Source: Acidimicrobiia bacterium (GTDB lineage Bacteria; Actinomycetota; Acidimicrobiia; Acidimicrobiales; Ilumatobacteraceae). Taken from it: a stretch of 7,897 bases of DNA. This document shows positions 1 to 6,105 of the stretch, piece by piece. The notes under the pieces were generated by a model that was given only the letters and a program-made list of their open reading frames with translations, did no database searches and was not told the DNA's origin. The position numbers were made by a program, and so were the translations under genes. The stretch's first letter is position 1. The number at the start of each line of letters is the position of its first letter. The stretch covers positions 1-7,897 of the forward strand of contig JACDGA010000075.1 of NCBI GenBank assembly GCA_013815505.1, given 5' to 3'.

Positions 1-1
1 G

Positions 2-80
2 TCTGGGCGGGATCTCTCGCAGGTGCTGGAAGAAGTCCCACCCAGACCGTGTGGTGGGACGAATCCCACCCAGAGGGTGG
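2..80. repeat. Short tandem and inverted repeats upstream of the phosphatase gene
   Basis: Read on the minus strand, 74-47 and 46-19 form two adjacent 28-bp units matching at 20 of 28 positions. Each begins with the same 11 bases, TCTGGGTGGGA. A third, inverted copy with one mismatch lies at 2-12, so 1-12 and 36-47 can pair as a 12-bp stem around a 23-nt loop. In minus-strand RNA the single mismatch becomes a G-U pair. Inside this, GTCCCACC (35-42) and GGTGGGAC (53-60) are a perfect 8-bp inverted repeat, and CCACCC (66-71) can pair with GGGTGG (75-80). The stretch could be an intergenic palindromic repeat, the edge of a small mobile repeat, or a terminator for a gene outside the window. I cannot place it in a named repeat family. 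Confidence 0.6.
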
Positions 81-98
81 TTCGGTAAGGTGCCGCTC

Positions 99-1817
99 GT
101 GACATCAGCGAGCGCGTCCGGCGCCGACGTCGATCTCGTGATCGGACCGCTGCTGCGGTACGTCAGCGCCGATGAGGCAACCATCTGGGTGGAGACGAAC
201 GGTCCCTGCACGGTCAAGGTGACACTCGACGACGGACCCGAGTCGAGTGCCGACACGTGGTCCGTGCACGGGCACCACTTCGCCATCGTCATGATCGAGG
301 GCCTCGAGGGCGGCAAGATCTACCCCTACCGGGTCGAGCTCGACGGCACCGAGTGCTGGCCCGTCGACGACGGCTTCCCGCACAGCGTGATCCGTCCGCC
401 GAGCAGGGACGATCGCCTGCGCGTCACGTTCGGCTCGTGCCGCAGGACGGCGCCGTTCGACGAGGCCAACCTCAAAGAGCTCGGTGCCGATGCCCTCGCC
501 GCGCTGGGCGAGCGGATGAAGATCACCGATGCGACCACGTGGCCCGACCTTCTGCTGTTCGTCGGCGACCAGGTGTATGCCGACAACCCGTCGGCGGAGA
601 TGATCGACAAGCTCCGGCAGCTCCATCCCGAGGACGACCCGATCGGCGAGGAGGTGCACGACTTCGAGGAGTACACGTGGCTGTACGCCGAGTCGTGGTC
701 GACCCCCGAGATCAGGTGGGTGCTGTCGACGCTGCCGAGCTGCATGATCCTCGACGACCACGATCTGCGCGACGACTGGAACAGCTCGTGGGACTGGCGC
801 AACGAGATCGTGCACGAGCCGTGGTGGCGCGATCGCGTGCTGGGCGCGTTCGGCTCGTACTGGATCTACCAGCATCTCGGAAACCTGTCGGCGGAGGAGC
901 TCGCGGCGGACGAGAAGTATCTCGAGGTGATCGCCGCCCCCGACGAAGAGACTCGCAACCGGCTCGTCGACGACTTCGCCTGGCGCGCCGACGACGACCC
1001 CTCGTCGTCGCGTTGGAGCTACTACCGCGACTTCGGTCGCAACCGGCTGATCGTCATCGACTCACGCTGCAGCCGCGACCTCGACCCCGATCGGCGCAAG
1101 ATGGTCGACGAGGTCGAGTGGGCGTGGCTGGTCGACAAGGCGACGCAGGACGTGGACCACCTCCTCGTCGGCACGACGCTCCCGTACCTTCTGCTGCCCG
1201 GGATCCACGACCTCGAAGGGTGGAACGAGGCGACGTCCGAGGGTGCGTGGGGGAAGCTCTACGCGAAGTTGGGTGAGCGACTTCGCCTCGCACTCGACCT
1301 CGAGCACTGGGCGGCGTTTCGCAACTCGTTCGACGACCTCACCGGTCTCATCGCCGACCGCGCGGCATCCGACTCCCCGCCGTCCAGCGTGCTCGTGCTG
1401 TCGGGCGACATCCACTGCTCGTACACGGCGGAGGCGACCTTGCCTGCGGTCGAGGATTCGGTCACGAGGGTTCACCAGCTCGTCATGTCGCCGATCCGCA
1501 ACACGCTGCAGCGCAGCGTGCAGCTCGCCAACCGCTTCTTCCGCACCCGTGGCGCGCACGCCGTGCTCGGGTTCCTCGCCCGCCGATCGGGTGTCGAGGA
1601 CCCGGCGATCACGTGGGGTGTGAACCAGGGTCTGTGGTTCACGAACGGGTTGATGACCGTCGAGATCGACGGGCGCTCGTCGCGTGTCGTCGTCGAGACG
1701 GCTTGCGTGGAGGACGGGTTGCAGCGTCTCGTGGAGGTGGGGACGTACGTGCTCGCCGACGGCAGCGCCCCGTCGGAGGCCGGCAACGATGCCGGGCGGA
1801 CCGAGCTCGCTTCCTGA
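99..1817 (+). CDS. PhoD-like alkaline phosphatase D family metallophosphatase
   Basis: This is a predicted metal-dependent phosphomonoesterase or phosphodiesterase of the PhoD-like superfamily, 572 aa. A beta-rich N-terminal domain (about residues 8-100, starting with the GPLLRYVS segment) precedes the catalytic metallophosphatase domain. Visible motifs are GSCRR (112-116), GDQVYAD (156-162), DDHD (219-222, the Asp/His metal-binding region), the DFGRNRLIVIDSR segment, and SGDIHC (435-440, late metal-ligand His). There is no Sec or Tat signal peptide and no membrane segment, unlike secreted Bacillus PhoD, so a cytoplasmic location is inferred. I chose GTG at 99 because TAAGG (86-90) sits 8 nt upstream and the conserved domain starts soon after. 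The frame is open back to a GTG at 51 and on to the window edge, but that earlier start lies inside the repeat. The gene ends 30 bp from convergent asd. The substrate cannot be told from the sequence. Confidence 0.88.
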   Translation: MTSASASGADVDLVIGPLLRYVSADEATIWVETNGPCTVKVTLDDGPESSADTWSVHGHHFAIVMIEGLEGGKIYPYRVELDGTECWPVDDGFPHSVIRPPSRDDRLRVTFGSCRRTAPFDEANLKELGADALAALGERMKITDATTWPDLLLFVGDQVYADNPSAEMIDKLRQLHPEDDPIGEEVHDFEEYTWLYAESWSTPEIRWVLSTLPSCMILDDHDLRDDWNSSWDWRNEIVHEPWWRDRVLGAFGSYWIYQHLGNLSAEELAADEKYLEVIAAPDEETRNRLVDDFAWRADDDPSSSRWSYYRDFGRNRLIVIDSRCSRDLDPDRRKMVDEVEWAWLVDKATQDVDHLLVGTTLPYLLLPGIHDLEGWNEATSEGAWGKLYAKLGERLRLALDLEHWAAFRNSFDDLTGLIADRAASDSPPSSVLVLSGDIHCSYTAEATLPAVEDSVTRVHQLVMSPIRNTLQRSVQLANRFFRTRGAHAVLGFLARRSGVEDPAITWGVNQGLWFTNGLMTVEIDGRSSRVVVETACVEDGLQRLVEVGTYVLADGSAPSEAGNDAGRTELAS

Positions 1818-1818
1818 G

Positions 1819-1842
1819 CCCGCCCTGCCGGTGCTCGGCGGG
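1819..1842. terminator. Possible shared terminator hairpin between convergent genes
   Basis: CCCGCC (1819-1824) and GGCGGG (1837-1842) form a perfect 6-bp GC stem with a 12-nt loop in the 30-bp gap between the stop codons of the phosphatase and asd. Its position suits a bidirectional terminator. There is no T-run on either side, so it is not a classical intrinsic terminator. It may be a chance stem in GC-rich DNA. Confidence 0.35.
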
Positions 1843-1847
1843 TCACG

Positions 1848-2876
1848 TCAGCGGTGTTGGGCGATGCGTTCGGCGATCTGGATCGCGTTGAGCGCGGCAC
1901 CCTTGCGCAGGTTGTCGCCACAGACGAACAGCGCCAGACCGCGACCGTCGGCCACCGTCGGGTCGACGCGCAGCCTGCCGACGTAGCACGGGTCGTTGCC
2001 GGCGGCGTCGAGCGGCATCGGCACGTCGGCGAGCTCAACGCCGGGAGCGCCGGCGAGCAGCTCGTTCGCCCGCTCGATCGACAGCGGCTCGGCGAATTCG
2101 GCGTTGAGTGAGAGCGAGTGGCCGGTGAACACCGGGACGCGCACGCATGTGCTCGACACGGCGAGATCGGGGATGTCGAGGATCTTGCGCGTCTCGTTGC
2201 GCAGCTTCTGCTCTTCGTTGGTCTCGAACGACCCGTCGTCGACGAGCGTTCCCGCAAGGGCGAGCACGTTGAAGGCGATCGGCGCGGCGAATGTCGAGGG
2301 CTCGGGGAACGACACGGTGTGTCCGTCGTGGGTGAGCTCGGCGGCGCCATCGACCGTCTTGCGCACCTGCTCGTCGAGCTCGTCGACGCCGACGAGCCCT
2401 GCCCCCGACACTGCCTGGTATGTGCTGGCGATCAGTCGCACGAGGCCAGCCTCGTCGTGCAGCGGCTTGAGCACCGGCATCGCCACCATGGTTGTGCAGT
2501 TGGGGTTGGCGATGATGCCCTTCGGCGGATCGAGCGCGAGCTGGCCGTTGACCTCGTCGACGACGAGCGGGACGTCGGGGTCCATGCGCCACGCCGACGA
2601 GTTGTCGATGACGATGATCCCGGCTGCGGCGAACGCGGGCGCGAGCCCGCGCGACGCCGTCGCACCGGCCGAGAAGAGGGCGATGTCGAGCCCGGCCGGG
2701 TCGGCGACCGCCACGTCCTCCACGATCACGTCGTCATTGCCCCACGCGAGCGCCCGTCCCGCCGATCTCGCAGAGGCGAAGTAGCGGATCTCGTCGACGG
2801 GGAAGCCCCGTTCGTCGAGAAGGCGGCGCATCACGCCGCCCACCTGTCCCGTTGCTCCGACGACGCCGACACGCAT
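1848..2876 (-). CDS. asd: Aspartate-semialdehyde dehydrogenase
   Basis: This enzyme reduces beta-aspartyl phosphate to aspartate-4-semialdehyde with NADPH. It is step 2 of the aspartate pathway, after LysC, and feeds lysine/diaminopimelate, threonine and methionine synthesis in the cytoplasm. The protein is 342 aa, normal for the family. The N-terminal Rossmann domain shows GATGQVG (7-13) for NADP binding. The NPNC motif (124-127) supplies the catalytic Cys127. STYQAVSGAG (151-160) carries the conserved Gln154, and ETRKIL (228-233) contributes to the substrate site. CVRVPVFTGHS (244-254) holds substrate-binding Arg246 and acid-base His253, with the same 7-residue spacing as in E. coli Asd. 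The ATG start is canonical because MRVGVVGATG begins directly at the first beta strand. No Shine-Dalgarno is visible upstream. A TAACCT -10-like element ends 8 nt before the ATG, so the mRNA may be nearly leaderless. The gene is not adjacent to lysC, which lies about 1.9 kb upstream on the same strand. Confidence 0.97.
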   Translation of the reverse strand: MRVGVVGATGQVGGVMRRLLDERGFPVDEIRYFASARSAGRALAWGNDDVIVEDVAVADPAGLDIALFSAGATASRGLAPAFAAAGIIVIDNSSAWRMDPDVPLVVDEVNGQLALDPPKGIIANPNCTTMVAMPVLKPLHDEAGLVRLIASTYQAVSGAGLVGVDELDEQVRKTVDGAAELTHDGHTVSFPEPSTFAAPIAFNVLALAGTLVDDGSFETNEEQKLRNETRKILDIPDLAVSSTCVRVPVFTGHSLSLNAEFAEPLSIERANELLAGAPGVELADVPMPLDAAGNDPCYVGRLRVDPTVADGRGLALFVCGDNLRKGAALNAIQIAERIAQHR

Positions 2877-2884
2877 GACGCCCG

Positions 2885-2890
2885 AGGTTA
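2885..2890 (-). promoter_or_regulatory. Candidate -10 element for asd
   Basis: On the minus strand this reads TAACCT, fitting the actinobacterial TANNNT -10 pattern. It ends 8 nt before the asd ATG, so transcription would begin at or within a few bases of the start codon. No Shine-Dalgarno lies in the gap, which agrees with a leaderless or near-leaderless message. I see no convincing -35 box. A six-base match is weak evidence alone. Confidence 0.4.
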
Positions 2891-2925
2891 CCGAGCGGGC
2901 CCATGGCTGCCGGGGACATTTTCCC

Positions 2926-2945
2926 TCTACCTACTGGTCGGTAGA
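2926..2945. promoter_or_regulatory. TetR-family-type operator (near-palindrome)
   Basis: The 20-bp sequence TCTACCTACTGGTCGGTAGA is symmetric at 8 of 10 base-pair positions, with half-sites TACCTAC (2928-2934) and GTCGGTA (2937-2943) around a central TG. It resembles operators of TetR-family regulators of the TACCNACNNGTNGGTA kind, such as the site described for the Thermus fatty-acid regulator PfmR. It lies just upstream of the desaturase -10 element, where a bound repressor would block RNA polymerase. It is also about 50 bp upstream of the asd start codon, so it might affect asd too. No TetR gene lies in this window, so the regulator must be encoded elsewhere. Confidence 0.6.
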
Positions 2946-2950
2946 CAGGG

Positions 2951-2956
2951 TAGGAT
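2951..2956 (+). promoter_or_regulatory. Candidate -10 element of the desaturase, probable leaderless start
   Basis: TAGGAT matches the actinobacterial TANNNT -10 pattern and lies 6 nt upstream of the ATG at 2963. The normal -10 to +1 distance would put the transcript start at the A of the ATG, giving a leaderless mRNA. The operator at 2926-2945 occupies the expected -35/spacer region. Alternatively, AGG (2952-2954) could act as a weak Shine-Dalgarno 8 nt before the ATG if transcription starts further upstream. Confidence 0.45.
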
Positions 2957-2962
2957 GTGTAC

Positions 2963-3898
2963 ATGGACGCCCAGTCGATCCTCCACGAGCTCGATCACAC
3001 GGTCGAGCAACTGCTCGCCCGTCATCTCGAGAAGGCCCAGGAGTGGTTCCCCCACGAGTTCGTGCCCTACGGGCGTGGCCGTGACTTCGAACCGGGCACC
3101 ACGTGGAGCGAGGACGACGCCGATCTCGCCGGCGGCTCCATCGACGACGCCGTGCGCAGCGCGCTGTACGTCAACCTGCTCACTGAGGACAACCTGCCGT
3201 ACTACTTCCGTTCCATCGAGGCGATGTTCGGTCGCGACGGGGCATGGGGCGAGTGGAGCCGGCGCTGGACGGCCGAGGAAGGCCGTCACGCGATGGCGAT
3301 CTACGGCTACCTCACCACGACGCGGGCGATCGATCCGGTTGAGCTCGAGCGTGGACGCATGGCGCAGGTGTCGAAGGGCGAGGTGCCCGAGCACGAGAGC
3401 CCGCTGGAGGGCTTCGTCTACCTCACGCTGCAAGAGCTCGCCACGCGCATCTCACATCGCAACACCGGGATGATGCTCGACGACCCCGCCGGTCATGCCG
3501 TGATGAAGCGCGTCGCACTCGACGAGAACCTGCACCACCTCTTCTATCGTGACCTCGCGGCAGCCGCCATCGAGGTCGATCCGAGCGCGATGGTCAAGGC
3601 GATGGCGACGCAGGTGCTCGGCTTCGAGATGCCCGGAACCGGCATCCCCGGCTTCGTCGAGCACGCAAAGTCGATCGCCGCGGCCGGCATCTACGACCTC
3701 GCCATCCACCACGATCAGATCCTCGAGCCGATCGTGATGCGCCACTGGCGTCTCGCCGAGCTGAGCGGTCTCGACGCCGAGGCCGAGGCGGCGCGAACGA
3801 AGCTGATCACGTACATCGAGCGGTCCGATCGGGTCGCGAAGCGGATCGCCCGGCGCCGCGAAGAGCGCGCAGCGGCGCGCCAGCTCACCAGCGTCTGA
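2963..3898 (+). CDS. Acyl-ACP desaturase, ferritin-like di-iron type
   Basis: This is a soluble fatty-acyl desaturase of the stearoyl-ACP desaturase / mycobacterial DesA family. It uses O2 and reduced ferredoxin to introduce a cis double bond into acyl-ACP (or acyl-CoA) for membrane lipids. The 311-aa protein has every expected di-iron ligand: Glu75 (TEDN), Glu106 and His109 (EGRH), Glu158 (QELA), and Glu188 and His191 (ENLH). The helical body is followed by a basic C-terminal tail (about 290-306). There are no membrane segments, so this is not the membrane-bound histidine-box type. I chose ATG 2963 over the in-frame GTG at 2957 because it fits a leaderless start after TAGGAT and gives a normal N-terminus. 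The TetR-type operator implies control by a fatty-acid-responsive repressor. Substrate chain length and double-bond position cannot be read from the sequence. It converges on the methyltransferase gene across 29 bp with only a weak 4-bp hairpin. Confidence 0.92.
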   Translation: MDAQSILHELDHTVEQLLARHLEKAQEWFPHEFVPYGRGRDFEPGTTWSEDDADLAGGSIDDAVRSALYVNLLTEDNLPYYFRSIEAMFGRDGAWGEWSRRWTAEEGRHAMAIYGYLTTTRAIDPVELERGRMAQVSKGEVPEHESPLEGFVYLTLQELATRISHRNTGMMLDDPAGHAVMKRVALDENLHHLFYRDLAAAAIEVDPSAMVKAMATQVLGFEMPGTGIPGFVEHAKSIAAAGIYDLAIHHDQILEPIVMRHWRLAELSGLDAEAEAARTKLITYIERSDRVAKRIARRREERAAARQLTSV

Positions 3899-3927
3899 CG
3901 ATCGCCGATGGGCGGCCGAGCAGCGGA

Positions 3928-4752
3928 TCAGGCCACGGTCGCGACGAGCCACCAGTGGCTCGGGTTCACGCCGGCCATCGTCCGCGTCGTCGCGCCCGCA
4001 CCGTCGATCGCACGGTGCGGGTTGTGCCACACCTCTACGTCGCGCAAAGCGCGGCCGACGGCCACCACCAAATCGTGCGGTGCGAGGCGGTTGGCCTGCC
4101 ATGCGAGCCGGGTCATGCTGCGGTGGCGAGACATCGTCGTACCGATCCCTGGGATCTTGAACACCGTCCTGACGACCGAGCCGACTGGGACGAGCACGGC
4201 GTCGATCGGGCTCCTGCGGCGGTAGTTGAGCGCGATCCGACCACCCGACCTGACGACGCGCACTGCCTCCGTTGTCAGCGCGAGCGCGTGATCGCGCCGG
4301 CAGTGCTGCAACGTGATGAAGCTGAAGGCGACGTCGGCGGAGTTGTCGGGGAGTCGGATCGTGCGGCCGTCGGCGACCTCGAGGGTTCGCAACGACTTCG
4401 GGCGGCCGAACCGGGCGACGGACTCCCGGCAGCGCTCGAGGAACCCGGCGTCGAGGTCGCACGCAGTGACGCAACGGAACCGCTTCGTGAACGCGCAGGT
4501 CATGCGACCGATGCCGCTGCCGATCTCGACGAGGTCCTTGCCGGCAGCGTCGTCGCCGTCGAGTCCGAACGTGTGGAGGTACGAGCCGACCTCCTCGTCG
4601 CCGGTGGCGACGAACGATGCGAGCGTCAGCTGCTGGCCGGTCTCGTTGTTGAAGACCCAGCCGGTCGTGCGGACGACGTCGTCGGCGTCCGTCTGGCGTT
4701 CAGAGACGCGTCCCGCCGCCTTCCACGGGACGAACTGGGACCGACGCGCCAT
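3928..4752 (-). CDS. Class I SAM-dependent methyltransferase
   Basis: This 274-aa protein is a predicted cytosolic S-adenosylmethionine-dependent methyltransferase. Motif I is VEIGSGIGRMT (75-85), the glycine-rich SAM loop. An acidic strand end, CDLD (98-101), would bind the SAM ribose. The LPDNSADVAFSF segment (134-145) with following TLQHC is typical of Methyltransf_11-like proteins, and RSGGRIALNY (168-177) is the post-motif segment. The first 70 residues and the basic, aromatic-rich C-terminus (about 178-274) would set substrate choice, and I recognise neither. The gene starts 52 bp after the lysC stop on the same strand with no strong terminator between, so it may be cotranscribed with lysC. 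No good Shine-Dalgarno precedes the ATG, so the start is less certain than the frame. The methyl acceptor is unknown. Nothing ties it to lysine synthesis beyond position. Confidence 0.85.
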   Translation of the reverse strand: MARRSQFVPWKAAGRVSERQTDADDVVRTTGWVFNNETGQQLTLASFVATGDEEVGSYLHTFGLDGDDAAGKDLVEIGSGIGRMTCAFTKRFRCVTACDLDAGFLERCRESVARFGRPKSLRTLEVADGRTIRLPDNSADVAFSFITLQHCRRDHALALTTEAVRVVRSGGRIALNYRRRSPIDAVLVPVGSVVRTVFKIPGIGTTMSRHRSMTRLAWQANRLAPHDLVVAVGRALRDVEVWHNPHRAIDGAGATTRTMAGVNPSHWWLVATVA

Positions 4753-4804
4753 GGCCCGATCATGACATGGAGAGTGCGAATCCCGGAAGAACGGAGTGTC
4801 CCTC

Positions 4805-6055
4805 CTACTTGCGCTCGGGGAGCGGCGCCGAGTATGCCTCTCCGGAATCGAGGCCGAACTCCGTGTGCAGCGACCGTGCCGCGTGTTCGAGGTCGGACGC
4901 TGCCACCACGACGGAGATGCGGATGGTGGAGGTGGAGATCATCTCGATGTTGACGCCCCGGTCGGCGAGCGTGCGGAACATCCGGGCCGCGATGCCGGGC
5001 GCCGACTTCATGCCTGCGCCGACGAGCGACACCTTCGCGATCCCGGCGTCGTGGTTGACGCCGCTGGCACCGATCTCGGCGGCGACACGGGCGACGATGT
5101 CCTCAGCGATGTGCATGTCGGCGACGGGCATCGTGAAGCTGATGTCTGTCGTCCCGTCTTTTGATGTGTTCTGCACGATCATGTCGACGTTGACGTTGGC
5201 AGCGGCGAGCGGCTCGAACAGCGTCGCCGAGATCCCGGGCTTGTCGGGCACGCCGACGACCGTCACCTTCGCCTCGCTCGTGTCGGTGACGACTCCGGAG
5301 ATGATCGGGTCTTCCATCGAGGGCTCCTCTTCGGTGATCCACGTGCCCGGCTCCCAGGTGAAGGCCGAGCGCACGTGCAGCGCGACATGATGGTTCCTGG
5401 CGAACTCGACTGAGCGGAGGGCGAGCACCTTCGATCCGGCGCCGGCCATCTCCAGCATCTCGTCGAAGTGCACCTTCGGCAGCCTGCGTGCCTGGGGGAC
5501 GATGCGGGGGTCGGCCGTGAACACGCCCGTGACGTCGGTATAGATCTCGCAGGCGTCGGCGTCGAGGGTCTTGGCCAGCGCGGTGGCCGTCAGGTCGGAG
5601 GCACCGCGCCCCATCGTCGTGATCTCTCTGTCGGTGCTGACACCTTGGAACCCAGCGACGACGGCGACCTTGCCTGCACGCAGCGCGTCGCGCACGCGGT
5701 CGCCCTTGACTTCGAGGATCTTGGCCTTGCCGTGCGTCGTGTCGGTGATGATGCCGACCTGGCTGCCCGTGAAACTCACGGCCTCGATGCCGCGATCGGC
5801 GAGCGCCATGGTGAGCAGCGCCGCAGACACGCGCTCGCCCGTGGTGAGCAGCATGTCCATCTCGCGGCCGGGTTGCGTCTCGGAGACCTGACCGGCGAGC
5901 GAGATCAGGTTGTCGGTCGCCTTGCCCATCGCCGACACGACGACCACGACGTCATGGCCGTGCTGGCGCGTGTAGGCGACGTTGTCGGCGACCGCGCGCA
6001 TCCGGTCGGGGTCGGCGACGGACGTACCGCCGTACTTCTGGACGATCAGACCCAC
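4805..6055 (-). CDS. lysC: Aspartate kinase (aspartokinase)
   Basis: LysC phosphorylates aspartate with ATP to beta-aspartyl phosphate, the committed and feedback-controlled step of lysine/DAP, threonine and methionine synthesis. The 416-aa length and layout match the Corynebacterium/Mycobacterium alpha-beta type: an amino-acid-kinase domain (about 1-240) and two C-terminal ACT domains (about 262-415). Motifs are KYGGTS (7-12), TTGERVSAALL (71-81), GRGASD (149-154), IYTDVTGVFTADPR (171-184) and GSKVLALRSVE (207-217). The ACT region contains SEAKVTVVGVPDKPG (260-274) and KVSLVGAGMK (341-350), where lysine/threonine effectors bind in relatives. GRGASD differs from the usual GRGGSD. Translation starts at GTG (6055-6053), giving the normal N-terminus. 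A TAGCCT -10-like element lies 9 nt upstream. An internal start may also produce a 170-aa beta subunit. Confidence 0.97.
   Translation of the reverse strand: MGLIVQKYGGTSVADPDRMRAVADNVAYTRQHGHDVVVVVSAMGKATDNLISLAGQVSETQPGREMDMLLTTGERVSAALLTMALADRGIEAVSFTGSQVGIITDTTHGKAKILEVKGDRVRDALRAGKVAVVAGFQGVSTDREITTMGRGASDLTATALAKTLDADACEIYTDVTGVFTADPRIVPQARRLPKVHFDEMLEMAGAGSKVLALRSVEFARNHHVALHVRSAFTWEPGTWITEEEPSMEDPIISGVVTDTSEAKVTVVGVPDKPGISATLFEPLAAANVNVDMIVQNTSKDGTTDISFTMPVADMHIAEDIVARVAAEIGASGVNHDAGIAKVSLVGAGMKSAPGIAARMFRTLADRGVNIEMISTSTIRISVVVAASDLEHAARSLHTEFGLDSGEAYSAPLPERK
5315..5332 (-). promoter_or_regulatory. lysC: Internal ribosome binding site and ATG for a LysC beta subunit
   Basis: Within lysC, the minus strand reads GAAGAGGAG (5332-5324), a strong purine-rich Shine-Dalgarno, 6 nt before an in-frame ATG (5317-5315, Met247). 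Initiation here would make a 170-aa protein (4805-5317) containing both ACT domains and no kinase domain. In C. glutamicum and B. subtilis the aspartokinase beta subunit arises this way and joins alpha in an alpha2-beta2 enzyme. The C. glutamicum beta start, near residue 250 as I recall it, falls at the matching place just before the ACT region. This ribosome site is better than the one at the full-length lysC start. Confidence 0.65.
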
Positions 6056-6064
6056 GGAGATCCG

Positions 6065-6070
6065 AGGCTA
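6065..6070 (-). promoter_or_regulatory. Candidate -10 element for lysC
   Basis: On the minus strand this reads TAGCCT, a TANNNT-type -10, ending 9 nt before the lysC GTG. It lies in the 50-bp gap after the DUF222/HNH gene. If real, the transcript would have at most a few leader bases, as suggested for asd and the desaturase. No clear -35 box is present. The match is short and could be chance. Confidence 0.33.
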
Positions 6071-6105
6071 GCGACGCACCGACACGGCACCGGGCCCGCG
6101 CAGTG

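Noticed and set aside
105..875. Long open frame antisense to the phosphatase gene (256 codons)
   Set aside because: It is rich in Arg, Ala and Val with no recognisable motif, and lies opposite the conserved metallophosphatase domain. It is explained by third-position GC bias.
2955..2957. ATG at 2955 as an alternative desaturase start
   Set aside because: It is out of frame with the desaturase. The in-frame ATG at 2963 fits both the -10 spacing and the family N-terminus.
2118..3473. Long + strand open frame (451 codons) across asd, the divergent promoter and part of the desaturase
   Set aside because: It runs antisense to well-conserved asd motifs and then out of frame through the desaturase. 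Its composition is typical of a GC-rich shadow frame.
3903..3914. Small hairpin CGCC-GATG-GGCG between the convergent desaturase and methyltransferase genes
   Set aside because: The stem is only 4 bp with a possible wobble and no T-run, too weak to call a terminator.
6091..6098. 8-bp palindrome CGGGCCCG between the HNH gene and lysC
   Set aside because: Short GC palindromes are common at this base composition. There is no loop for a hairpin and no link to a known operator.
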